A DNA stretch of 64,000 nucleotides from CAJXVY01 sp965660355. Lineage in GTDB: Bacteria; Actinomycetota; Actinomycetes; Actinomycetales; Microbacteriaceae. How positions within the stretch are numbered: position 1 is the first letter of the stretch; each line of letters opens with the position of its first letter. The position numbers were made by a program, and so were the translations under genes. The notes below the pieces were generated by a model, which saw nothing but the letters and a program-made list of their open reading frames with translations, did no database searches and was not told the origin of the DNA. The stretch is taken from assembly GCA_965660355.1 (NCBI GenBank), contig CBFHZN010000003.1:50849-114848 (forward strand), written 5' to 3'. This document shows positions 33,554-41,904 of the stretch, in pieces.

Positions 33554-35671
33554 TTAAAATGTGGGTAAATTTAATACTTTTAATCGGGTTTTCCAAAGAT
33601 CTAGTATTTCTTCTTTTTCTTGGGGGGTAATATCTTGGGAATTTAAGTATGTATTTATTACATCTTTAAATGGTACTTTCTCTTTTTTGGCTCTAAAATA
33701 CATACCTTGTAAATTAGCATCTATTTCTTTCTCTAATTTGAAGTATTGGTCAGGTGATAATAATTTTGAATTTATAAGTTGACGAATTAAAATATCATCC
33801 TCCATAAATTTATTAGGTTTTAAGTTGGAACCCTCTCCTTGAGTTAAATGTTCTATCTCATGACGGATTACATCTTTAAGACCCATTGAAACTTCACTCC
33901 ATGATTCTGGGAGGGTATTTGGGTCTATTTCAAATCGTACTTGTATCCAATCTTCTTCATTATCTGCACCTCCATCAATATCTAATTTTTGTGGGAGATT
34001 TGGAGTAAAAGTTAAATAAGCATCCACCTCTACTTCTATATCTCTTGTTGAATATTCACCTTTGTATATTGATTCTTGTCTTTCTCCACTATCAAAATCA
34101 CTTTTCCACTTTTTAAAGATGTCTGAGGATATAGTGTTTGATATTTTATCGTAGCGTCCTTCCATTAGGGTATCTTCCTCAAATAATTCTCTTATAAATT
34201 GGTTTATCCCAAATGGATCTTTTTGTTTTTTTTCTTGGAAATTATCGGTCCAATTTCTAAATGTCATTGTACCCTTTAAATTAGCTTCTTCCTCAAGTTT
34301 ATTTAAATGGTCATCTTCTTGTGTGTTTGTAGTAGATATTTCTCCTAATCTTCCTTCTATATTTTGAATATGGTGGATCATTTCATGTGAAAAACTTCTA
34401 ACTACATCTTTTGGATGTCTTCCTTCAGTATACAATACTATTTCTTTGGTGTTGGGGTTATAGTATGCGGTTTTTCCTAAAAAATTCCCTGCATTTTCTT
34501 TATCTCCATGTTTAAAAACAACTTTAGGTAAAGGTTTTATATTCATGTCTTTAGAAAGCATGTATTTAGTTAAATCCTTTATTTGCTGTTTATAATCTAT
34601 ATAATCTGAATAGGTAGTATTTTCATTTAATCCTATTAGTGTGTAATTAGGCTCATTTGGGATTGTTTTAGGTTTTAATATGTTGTTTATTTTTATTGTA
34701 TCTCCCTCTATAGAAATGTCAAAATCTGAGGGGGAGATATTACTATAATAATTTTTATAGTATTCTATCCTATTAAAGTTAGTAGTTTCTTCTAATAACT
34801 CATCCTTAAATTTTGAAGGAAGTGTTGAAAATTTTCCTTTAGATATTTTATTAGTTAACCACCCCAATAAAGTAGTACCTGAGGCTCCTAATATTGGAAA
34901 TGTTACTGCTATTCCACTAGATTTGAGAATGTCATTAAAATTTCTTTTAAGCTTTTCTTTTTCCTCATCTGTCATATTTTGTTTTTGAAGATATTTTAAA
35001 GCTAAAGATTTAAACCCTCTAAAATCATTTTTTTGAGAAGTAAAAGCATTTTTAAATTTTTGGGTTAGGACTTTTAACTTATTAGAGTTGATTTCATTTA
35101 AAGTACCAGATGTTAAAATGCTCCAAATTTTTAACTTATCATCCTCAGATACCTCAGCGGGTAAAAAGTTTTTAAAATCATTATAATCCCCATTCATTAA
35201 TGATAAACGAGCACCTGTTCCACTTACTTTAAAATCACTATCAAAAATTATAGGTTTAAAATTATCATATTTTCCTTTTAAAGAATCAAATCTTTTTATA
35301 TCCTCTAAATCTTGTTCCCCTCTTACCCCTACTACCGGGAAATAAAAGTTATTAGGGTTGTTTTTAATTATTGAGTTAACATCACCTATTGGGGATGGTT
35401 TTTCTGAAATTTTTATTTTTACTTTTGATGGAAGGTATTTTTTATATATCTCCCATATTTTAAAGCTTTTTTCCTTGCTAATTCCATCTCTTATTCCATG
35501 TCCTATTAAAACTATTACCTCATCTAACTCATCTCTTTTTGCAATCTCTAAAGTTATATAGAAATGTCCTAGAGTAGGTGGTTTAAACCCCCCAGGTATA
35601 AGTGCTATATTTTTTGGGGAATTATCTTCTTCCAAAAAAGGTTGTATGAGTTCTTGGATGAATTTACCCAT
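33554..35671 (-). CDS. Nucleotidyltransferase fused to HExxH metallopeptidase-like domains
   Basis: The 705-residue protein begins MGKFIQELIQPFLEEDN (leader-like, L-E-E site). Residues 20-190 form a cytidylyltransferase/NMNAT-type domain: GGFKPPTLGH at 27-36 stands for the (H/T)xGH motif and VSGTGAR at 149-155 for ISxTxxR. Residues 195-300 are helical. Two zinc-peptidase signatures follow: SHEMIHH (about 428-434) with a downstream Glu-rich helix, and RHEIEH (about 603-608). T4-type phages have no such fusion that I know. It may modify a host nucleotide or protein and cleave a target; both are inferred. Confidence 0.7.
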   Translation of the reverse strand: MGKFIQELIQPFLEEDNSPKNIALIPGGFKPPTLGHFYITLEIAKRDELDEVIVLIGHGIRDGISKEKSFKIWEIYKKYLPSKVKIKISEKPSPIGDVNSIIKNNPNNFYFPVVGVRGEQDLEDIKRFDSLKGKYDNFKPIIFDSDFKVSGTGARLSLMNGDYNDFKNFLPAEVSEDDKLKIWSILTSGTLNEINSNKLKVLTQKFKNAFTSQKNDFRGFKSLALKYLQKQNMTDEEKEKLKRNFNDILKSSGIAVTFPILGASGTTLLGWLTNKISKGKFSTLPSKFKDELLEETTNFNRIEYYKNYYSNISPSDFDISIEGDTIKINNILKPKTIPNEPNYTLIGLNENTTYSDYIDYKQQIKDLTKYMLSKDMNIKPLPKVVFKHGDKENAGNFLGKTAYYNPNTKEIVLYTEGRHPKDVVRSFSHEMIHHIQNIEGRLGEISTTNTQEDDHLNKLEEEANLKGTMTFRNWTDNFQEKKQKDPFGINQFIRELFEEDTLMEGRYDKISNTISSDIFKKWKSDFDSGERQESIYKGEYSTRDIEVEVDAYLTFTPNLPQKLDIDGGADNEEDWIQVRFEIDPNTLPESWSEVSMGLKDVIRHEIEHLTQGEGSNLKPNKFMEDDILIRQLINSKLLSPDQYFKLEKEIDANLQGMYFRAKKEKVPFKDVINTYLNSQDITPQEKEEILDLWKTRLKVLNLPTF

Positions 35672-36423
35672 TATATAAATTGTTTTATTTTTAATTTAGC
35701 ACTATCAATAGTATCAAATTTAGGAAGTTGTTTGATGGATGAAGTTATATCACTTATCAACTCATCAAATTGTTGTTTTGATTTGGCTTTTTGTTCGGGA
35801 GTTTTAGGTTTTCCTTTAGCTTTAGAATCCTCAAGGTATGGACGTAATAATTCTATATTAAAATCTTTATTAGCATCTTCTGGGTTGTTGTTTATTAGGA
35901 TAAAGTTATTACCAAATTCTTTCCTATAAGTTTCAATACTTTTATTAACACCTCTCCATGTGCGTAGTACAATTGAGGGCATTAAGCTTCTTTCACGATT
36001 TTTATTTCGCTCTAAAGATACAAGAGGAGAAACATAAATCATTAACATTAAACATTCATACCCTAAATCCTCTAATTGTTGTTTTTTCTTTAAAATTGGG
36101 TTAGGGGCAGCCCCAGTTCCATCAATTATTATATTATTTCTATCCTCTATTGATTTTTCTAACTTAGATTGAGTAACTTTACGAGCTTGGGCTTGTAATT
36201 TGGCGGCTTGAGAAAGTTCATCAGGGGTAAAGTCTTTTTGCTTTAACCCAATACCACTAGCTTTAAGCATTTCCTCATAAGTATCATCAGAATTTATAGT
36301 TTGAAAATCTTGTGGTAACAAGAGACGATTCATGTATGATTTTCCACTTCCAGCTGGTCCTGCTAGAAATATAGCTTTAGGTCCTCCTTGAATTTCATTT
36401 AGTATTTTTATTAAGCTTATCAT
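35671..36423 (-). CDS. Zeta-toxin-like / AAA kinase
   Basis: The 250-residue protein has Walker A GPAGSGKS (22-29), then NSDDTYEEML, IIIDGTGA (about 97-104) and an R-rich lid (SLERNKNRERSLMP). This resembles zeta toxin/polynucleotide-kinase-like P-loop kinases that phosphorylate small molecules such as UDP-sugars or nucleic-acid ends. The N-terminus MISLIKILNEIQGG has a short helix and an L-N-E site before the fold. It starts a run of leader-bearing enzymes. No antitoxin gene is visible. Confidence 0.7.
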   Translation of the reverse strand: MISLIKILNEIQGGPKAIFLAGPAGSGKSYMNRLLLPQDFQTINSDDTYEEMLKASGIGLKQKDFTPDELSQAAKLQAQARKVTQSKLEKSIEDRNNIIIDGTGAAPNPILKKKQQLEDLGYECLMLMIYVSPLVSLERNKNRERSLMPSIVLRTWRGVNKSIETYRKEFGNNFILINNNPEDANKDFNIELLRPYLEDSKAKGKPKTPEQKAKSKQQFDELISDITSSIKQLPKFDTIDSAKLKIKQFI

Positions 36424-36434
36424 AGTTATACATA

Positions 36435-37217
36435 TTATAACTTTCGTTTAGCTGTAGTTCTGAATGAAGTGAATGATGGTTTTTCGTAAGGATTTTCTAG
36501 ATCAAATAATGTTCTAACTGTTTCAAATATTTTTAAATTTTCCTCTTGTGTGCGGGATGATTCATACATCTCCCAATTTTTACCAGTCATTTTTTCTTTA
36601 GAAGATTTACGTTTAGCAGATTTTAACCATAATATTCCCACTCTATCTGCTTTTTTACCATAACATTCCTCATAACATTGAGCATACATAGCACATTGTA
36701 AATCATAGGTAGGTTGTAAATGGTTAGATGTTTTAAAATCTATAATCCATAATTCACCTTCAATTTCACAAACTAAATCACACGTTCCCGCTACTCTATA
36801 TTTATCTGAAAAAAGGTGTACTTCTTCCTCAATTAGGGTAGGGTTATATGTTTCCCAAAAATCTACAAATCGTAAAAACATTTGCCATACCTCCACATCA
36901 TATTGTGGATGGTTTTTTTCATTTAAAAATGTTTGTTCCTCTCCTCTAAGGTATGCCTCAATTAAATTATGAGTAGCTGTACCTTGCTCACCAGCTTTTT
37001 TTACAATATAATCTGCTGCGAATCCAACTTGTTTTAACCATTGCTCAAAATATTTACCTTTTGGATAAGTTCCTAGAATGTGGGTAATTGAGGGATAATA
37101 TTCACCATTCCGTTTATAGTAACGAGAATCGGGCATGGTGATTTGTTGATAATCATCTGAGATTTTAAGTATTCTATCGTATGAGGTTTTGTAAGTGTTT
37201 TTATTTGTTTTTTTCAT
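36435..37217 (-). CDS. PD-(D/E)XK nuclease, RecB/Cas4-like
   Basis: The 260-residue protein shows the PD-(D/E)XK core: H83 (GTATHNLIEAY), D147 (VAGTCDLV), D160-x-K162 (WIIDFKTS) and Q174 (DLQCAMYAQ). This spacing matches single-domain RecB-type exonucleases found in phage replication clusters. It overlaps the primase start by four bases, which supports a role in DNA replication, recombination or end processing. There are no Cas4 Fe-S cysteines in the right positions. Confidence 0.85.
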   Translation of the reverse strand: MKKTNKNTYKTSYDRILKISDDYQQITMPDSRYYKRNGEYYPSITHILGTYPKGKYFEQWLKQVGFAADYIVKKAGEQGTATHNLIEAYLRGEEQTFLNEKNHPQYDVEVWQMFLRFVDFWETYNPTLIEEEVHLFSDKYRVAGTCDLVCEIEGELWIIDFKTSNHLQPTYDLQCAMYAQCYEECYGKKADRVGILWLKSAKRKSSKEKMTGKNWEMYESSRTQEENLKIFETVRTLFDLENPYEKPSFTSFRTTAKRKL

Positions 37218-38149
37218 ATAAGTGAAAGTTTTTTCTCCATAAGTTTATAAGATGTTAATGGAGAAACATTTTGTATAAGTTTTGTGAAATTTTCAAAACC
37301 TAACTCACTTGGATCTTTTCCAGGTAATTCAACTAAATATACTTCTTTTCCTAAGTTTAGGAGGTTTTCACAGAAGTTTAAAGCTTTATTTATTGCATCA
37401 TTATCTAAAGCAATATATATTTTTTGTACTTTAGAGGTAACAATTTTTTTCATTAATTCATTTTGAATATTTTTCCCAAATAGTGGGATAGCATTTCTTT
37501 TTATAGCAATAGCATCAAAAGGACCTTCACATAATATTATAGGTAAATCCCAATTAATAAACAATTCAAACGGTATAATATCTCGGGAAACATCCGGGTT
37601 ACGATATTTTACGTAAGGATCTTTTTCAATTGATCTTGCGGTAAAATAATTTAATTTCCCTTCACTATCATATGAAGGAATTACTATCATATTTGAATAT
37701 GTTCCGGTTTCACAATATTTTATATTGTATTTAACTATATCAGGTTTTGTAATCCCACGTTTTTTTAAATAAGCAAGTGAATGGCGGGCTGTAAGGGTAG
37801 TATTCCCTACTAGAGATTTAATTTCCTTGGGAAGTTCTAAAATAGGGGTGGTGGGGGAGATATTTTTATAGTAGCTTTCGGATACATTCTTTACTAATCT
37901 GGATAGTTCAGTAAAGTATGATGGGTCAGCTTTTATTTGTTTAAAAAGGGATTTTAAGGTTTTGCCTTTTTTATCACAAGACCAACAATGCCATGGGTTA
38001 TAACCTTCTGTATTTTCAGTTAAGTTGACTTCTAATTTGGGTTTGTGGTGGTTACAAAATGGACAGTTATATGCTTGGTTACCTTTAGAGGTACGTTTTC
38101 CTGCTCCTAGGAGTTTGTCAGTTAAATTTACTAATAACTCATTTATCAT
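37214..38149 (-). CDS. DNA primase, CHC2 zinc finger plus TOPRIM
   Basis: The 311-residue protein has a zinc finger with C29, C32, C55 and C58 (CPFCNHH, WHCWSCDKKG) and a TOPRIM domain with E208 and D212 (LCEGPFDAIAI) and D249/D251 (IYIALDND). It synthesises RNA primers at the fork. Length is close to T4 gp61 (342) and shorter than bacterial DnaG, with no helicase domain. It is coupled to the nuclease gene downstream. Its helicase and polymerase partners are not in the window. Confidence 0.93.
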   Translation of the reverse strand: MINELLVNLTDKLLGAGKRTSKGNQAYNCPFCNHHKPKLEVNLTENTEGYNPWHCWSCDKKGKTLKSLFKQIKADPSYFTELSRLVKNVSESYYKNISPTTPILELPKEIKSLVGNTTLTARHSLAYLKKRGITKPDIVKYNIKYCETGTYSNMIVIPSYDSEGKLNYFTARSIEKDPYVKYRNPDVSRDIIPFELFINWDLPIILCEGPFDAIAIKRNAIPLFGKNIQNELMKKIVTSKVQKIYIALDNDAINKALNFCENLLNLGKEVYLVELPGKDPSELGFENFTKLIQNVSPLTSYKLMEKKLSLI

Positions 38150-38173
38150 AACCCTTAATATAATAATTTTACT

Positions 38174-38614
38174 TTATACTTCCAAGTCTTTTTTATAGAA
38201 CTTTCCTAGTATATTTGAATTTAACCATTCATCAGACTCTAATACATTGTACATAAATTGATATTTACACTCAAAATACGTAAGTAATTTTTTATTATCA
38301 ACAAATTTTATAATTTCTCTAGTAAATTCCTCTTGTTTTTTTTCTTTTATAATGGATTTTATATATTCTTCTGACCCATAATATGTTTTCCAATCAGATT
38401 CCTTCTGGATTGTTTCTGTTGTTGGTCTTCTGCCTCTCCCTGTTTGTTCAGATAATTGTTTTTTGGTTAGTTTCTTTTTAATATTGTGGAAGAGGGACTT
38501 TTTCCCTAAATATTTTTTACCTGTGGGGGTGTGGGTTGTGATGTATATAAAACCAAAAGTACCTTTTGGGATTTGTTCTAAATTTTCTATTTTAGTATTG
38601 TTGTATAACCACAT
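38174..38614 (-). CDS. GIY-YIG-type endonuclease-like protein
   Basis: The 146-residue protein has a GIY-YIG-like start, GFIYITTHTPTGKKYLGKKS (21-40), then ESDWKTYYGSEEYIKSII and EFTREIIKF, with a Glu in YFECKYQFMYN. This matches the putative SegE-like GIY-YIG proteins found as free-standing genes in T4-like phages. It could be a homing endonuclease or a repair nuclease. It sits at the border between the replication genes and the structural block, a typical insertion site. Confidence 0.75.
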   Translation of the reverse strand: MWLYNNTKIENLEQIPKGTFGFIYITTHTPTGKKYLGKKSLFHNIKKKLTKKQLSEQTGRGRRPTTETIQKESDWKTYYGSEEYIKSIIKEKKQEEFTREIIKFVDNKKLLTYFECKYQFMYNVLESDEWLNSNILGKFYKKDLEV

Positions 38615-38622
38615 AATTTTAA

Positions 38623-39231
38623 TTAAAAGATATTAGAGGAGGAGATATTAGTTGTAGTTACTTGGGTATTCCAAACCTCACTGTATCCTAAAACTGAAAT
38701 TCTTGTTTCTGGGGATAATGAATCAAAAGTTATAGAGAATCCTGAGGAGGCTGTTAGTAATGATCCTGTGGTCATATCTTTTATGCTCCCATATATATTG
38801 CTAGCCGCAGGGGTTTCTAAGATAAACCTAGCTTCAGATACAGGTGGTCTTGGGTTTATGAATATAATATTATAACTTTCACCTGAGAGGGATGAGGTTG
38901 GGAGGGTGATTTTACAAAAATCCAACCCAGTGAACGATCCAGTAATATCCAATGCCAATGTTCCTCCTGAGGATATGTAATCAGTTAGGGGGAATGTAAT
39001 GGAGGATGTTACTTGGAGGGTATTATATGTTGGGGGAGAATATAGAGCATATGATGCTGAAATATTATTTATTACTCCTGCAGAGCCTGTTATTTCTGTA
39101 ACTGTTAATGACCCACTTATTGATAAATTGTAATCATCCAACCCACTTAAGGCATCTATTAATTGAGTTATGTGTGATGGTTCTATAATGGAATTTGTTA
39201 GAATTTCACTTTTATTTAAATTTTTACTCAT
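38623..39231 (-). CDS. Structural tail-type protein
   Basis: The 202-residue protein is rich in Ser, Thr, Gly and Ile with repeats such as ISGSLTVTEITGSAG and ITGSFTGLDFCK. The composition is that of baseplate or fibre-linked beta proteins of marine T4-like phages. It is the last gene of the tail operon in transcription order. No specific T4 counterpart can be named. Confidence 0.6.
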   Translation of the reverse strand: MSKNLNKSEILTNSIIEPSHITQLIDALSGLDDYNLSISGSLTVTEITGSAGVINNISASYALYSPPTYNTLQVTSSITFPLTDYISSGGTLALDITGSFTGLDFCKITLPTSSLSGESYNIIFINPRPPVSEARFILETPAASNIYGSIKDMTTGSLLTASSGFSITFDSLSPETRISVLGYSEVWNTQVTTTNISSSNIF

Positions 39232-39235
39232 TTTA

Positions 39236-40138
39236 TTATAAATCTAGGTTAACTATTATATTTGTATCTGTTGTTGGTGATGTAGGTAAGGGTTGTGATA
39301 ATTTTGCAATTGCTATTAATTCTCCATCATTATTATGTAAACCTATAGAAGTTACAAATGGGGAGAAGTGTCCTTCAGTTATATATGGTTTTAAGTTTCC
39401 TTCACTAATACTCCCAGTTATTACTGTTGGATTATGTGTTAAATTAAACTCATTCTCCCTAATAGTACATTTATATTGAGTTTCATATATTGTTAAAGAA
39501 CTCTTAAATGAAAGTAGGGTGGGATTTTCTATAAATTGAGTATATGTATTAAGTATATTTTGAGGTGGGAGAGAAATTAAATTTAAAATACATATCCCAT
39601 GTTCATATATTATATTTCCAACTAATGACCCACTATTATATAATCTCCCCTCACCATCATCCTCTATAACACCATCAGAGGATTCTAATATAAAAGTATT
39701 TGGGGTAATATATTCTCCAAAAATGTTTGAAGGGATTGATATTACCCCTATTTGGTTTCCTGATCCTGTAGGGAATGTTCTATGGGGAGGAAGGGTAGTT
39801 GTTAAATAATTTTGGTAATTGGTAGTATTTTCTCCTCCTACTATAGTATTATCAGTATTGAATATTATTAATTCTGCAGGGTTACCATCTAAGTTTTCAG
39901 TAAAATTTGAGTAGTATAGATGCTCTATTGATTTGTATACTAAATATGTATTTTGTTGGGTTATATATCCTGTTAAATTTGTGTTGGGTGCAAATAAAGT
40001 TGGGGGGGTATTAGTCCCTATAAAAATGTCTATCCCCGAACCTGTTATTTCTGTAAGACTTTCATAACTAAAAGTTTTATTGAGTTTAAAAGGTGTTGTT
40101 GAAATGTCAGAAGTAGTAAAAGGTTTGAAGAAACTCAT
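39236..40138 (-). CDS. Structural protein, paralogue of 40142-41149
   Basis: The 300-residue protein ends with a module (about 205-300: TIRENEFNLTHNP, then TSIGLHNNDGELIAIAKLSQPLP) that is clearly homologous to the end of the 335-aa product encoded next to it. The N-terminal part differs. Such proteins are common in tail operons of marine T4-like phages and probably form baseplate-attached fibres. Start overlaps nothing; a three-base gap separates the pair. Confidence 0.65.
   Translation of the reverse strand: MSFFKPFTTSDISTTPFKLNKTFSYESLTEITGSGIDIFIGTNTPPTLFAPNTNLTGYITQQNTYLVYKSIEHLYYSNFTENLDGNPAELIIFNTDNTIVGGENTTNYQNYLTTTLPPHRTFPTGSGNQIGVISIPSNIFGEYITPNTFILESSDGVIEDDGEGRLYNSGSLVGNIIYEHGICILNLISLPPQNILNTYTQFIENPTLLSFKSSLTIYETQYKCTIRENEFNLTHNPTVITGSISEGNLKPYITEGHFSPFVTSIGLHNNDGELIAIAKLSQPLPTSPTTDTNIIVNLDL
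39237..39245 (-). promoter_or_regulatory. Late-type motif variant AGATTTATA
   Basis: The minus strand reads TAGATTTATAATAAAATG, so the motif ends only about six bases before the ATG at 39231. It is inside the 3' end of the preceding gene and may be coincidence. Confidence 0.3.
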
Positions 40139-40141
40139 TTA

Positions 40142-41149
40142 TTAAAAATCTAATTTTATCCTAATTAAAGATTCTTTAGTAAAATCCTTTAATATTGGAC
40201 GTGATAGTTTAGCAACCGCTAATAATTCATTTTTATCATTGTATAGCCCAACAGTTGTTATATACGTTTGAGGATTATTTATATAGTTTGGATATATTAC
40301 TTCACCTGTACTTGTGATAAATGAAGGATTTTCAGTATAATTGAATTCTGAATTTCTTGAGCGAATGAATATGTAATCAGAAGATATAGTTTCTTTGGAG
40401 TTTAATGAAAAATCTCCTCCCCCACTTATAGCTGTAAATAAGGTTTGTTGGTTTGTTGAATTTAATATACCTAAAGATCTATCCGCAACTAAACCTATAC
40501 TTTCTTCTATAGCCTCGGGGTTTAATAGTATTGTTCCTAGTTCTGGGAATAGTAAACCATATGATCCTGAATTTGGAACATATCCCCCACCGGGAATTGC
40601 TGATCCATTTGATCCTGATACTATTTGGAATACTCTGGAGGTTCCAATAAATTGGTTTATGGTAGCATCTTGAGAGTTATCTGTAAGATTTAGTATTCCT
40701 CCAGATCCGGATAATGTTAAATTTAGAGATCCTGGGAATATTGATTCTTTGTATCTTGCTCTATCAATTGAGATTGCCCAAAAATGAGAACCTGTAATGA
40801 GGTTTGTATTATCACCAAAAATAAATTCCCCATTCTCATCTTCTAATATCAAAGATCTATATTGACCATAGGTTGATCTTGTAGGAGTATTTCCTGGTAC
40901 TGCTCCATTATATACTGTTCCTCCTCCCCCTGTAATATCTCCATATGCTATGCTAAATTGAGATTGGGCTGTTGGTTCTAGAGACCCAGTATTATATACT
41001 GAAAGGTAGAAGTTCCCTGATGATCCTCCTAATTGTGTGGATGAGGTGAAAAATTGGTTTAGGGTTGGTTGATCATAAGACCATAGGGTAGAGGTTATAG
41101 CATCACTACTTACTACTAAATCTTCAGGATCTAATCTTTTAAAGCTCAT
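40142..41149 (-). CDS. Structural protein with conserved MSFKRLDPEDL start
   Basis: The 335-residue protein begins MSFKRLDPEDLVVSSDAITS, a start I recall from tail proteins of marine T4-like phages. It is beta- and Gly/Ser-rich (GGSSGNFYLSVYNTGS). The C-terminal module (TTVGLYNDKNELLAVAKLSR) pairs with that of the 300-aa neighbour, so the two arose by duplication. Likely baseplate or tail-fibre connector. Confidence 0.68.
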   Translation of the reverse strand: MSFKRLDPEDLVVSSDAITSTLWSYDQPTLNQFFTSSTQLGGSSGNFYLSVYNTGSLEPTAQSQFSIAYGDITGGGGTVYNGAVPGNTPTRSTYGQYRSLILEDENGEFIFGDNTNLITGSHFWAISIDRARYKESIFPGSLNLTLSGSGGILNLTDNSQDATINQFIGTSRVFQIVSGSNGSAIPGGGYVPNSGSYGLLFPELGTILLNPEAIEESIGLVADRSLGILNSTNQQTLFTAISGGGDFSLNSKETISSDYIFIRSRNSEFNYTENPSFITSTGEVIYPNYINNPQTYITTVGLYNDKNELLAVAKLSRPILKDFTKESLIRIKLDF

Positions 41150-41159
41150 TTAATTTATT

Positions 41160-41825
41160 TTAATTAGTTTGTGTTATGGTTAATGGAATTGTAATTCGTG
41201 CTCCACTATCAATACCTACAAAGGTAATAGTAGTGCTTATTTGTGGGTTAGAATTGAATAAGGTATTTATAGTAGTAGCCCTTAAATTTATTTGAGTTCC
41301 TTTTACTGTACGAGATACCTCTGTACCTAATGTAGATGTAGAAGTAATATCAGCCTCATTTATTGGGTCAGTATCTAATCCTACTCCAGTAAATGTTCCC
41401 AATAATCTAACATCCGCTATAGTTGCTGTGTATCCACTGTTTTCAAATATTTGAGAGTTACCTAAATAATTTAAGGTTTGTGGTGTTATGGCTAAAGATG
41501 CCCCTTGTTGTAAAGTAATTGCAGCATATCCTAAATCTAAAACCGGAAGTTTTGCGGTTCCTCTAGGTAATGTTACTAATTTATATTTCATAATTTGGGT
41601 TTCATCAGGAAATGCTTCTAATAAGGGCATATTATTTATAGCTTCTCCGTAAAATGATGATCCGGAAGGGTGAGTGGGGTTATATAATGTATAATCTATC
41701 TCATCATCACTTAATGAAAATTGGGTGATACGGAATGACCCATCATTTTTGGCCATTAACTCTCTTCCTTTTTTGGTTAATATAGCATCTACTGTTACTA
41801 CTTGATTATTTAAATATCCGATGAT
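41160..41825 (-). CDS. Conserved tail-operon protein with probable non-ATG start
   Basis: An ATG at 41756 gives 198 residues (MAKNDGSFRITQFSLSDDEI). The frame stays open upstream to 41834 and encodes IIGYLNNQVVTVDAILTKKG directly before that Met, which matches the N-terminus MIGYLNNQ..VTVDAILTKKGREL that I recall for relatives. The expected initiator position is ATC (41823-41825), one base from ATG. I therefore place the start there, with 221 residues. The product is a beta-rich structural protein of the tail region. The ATG at 41756 remains a possible secondary start. Confidence 0.65.
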   Translation of the reverse strand: MIGYLNNQVVTVDAILTKKGRELMAKNDGSFRITQFSLSDDEIDYTLYNPTHPSGSSFYGEAINNMPLLEAFPDETQIMKYKLVTLPRGTAKLPVLDLGYAAITLQQGASLAITPQTLNYLGNSQIFENSGYTATIADVRLLGTFTGVGLDTDPINEADITSTSTLGTEVSRTVKGTQINLRATTINTLFNSNPQISTTITFVGIDSGARITIPLTITQTN

Positions 41826-41893
41826 TTCTAGGTTTTATATGTTAATAATATGTTTAAAATTTACTTATTTTAATATGTGGTTCTAATATATGT

Positions 41894-41902
41894 TATAAAT
41901 AT
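41894..41902 (-). promoter_or_regulatory. Late-type motif ATATTTATA
   Basis: The minus strand reads TTATATTTATAACATA 69 bases before the proposed ATC start at 41825, just after the stop of the 817-aa gene. The 148-base gap to the ATG at 41756 otherwise holds only the N-terminal extension. Confidence 0.45.
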
Positions 41903-41904
41903 AA

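Noticed and set aside
35671..36423. Zeta toxin of a toxin-antitoxin pair
   Set aside because: The kinase fold fits, but no epsilon-type antitoxin is adjacent; the leader and neighbours suggest a phage enzyme.
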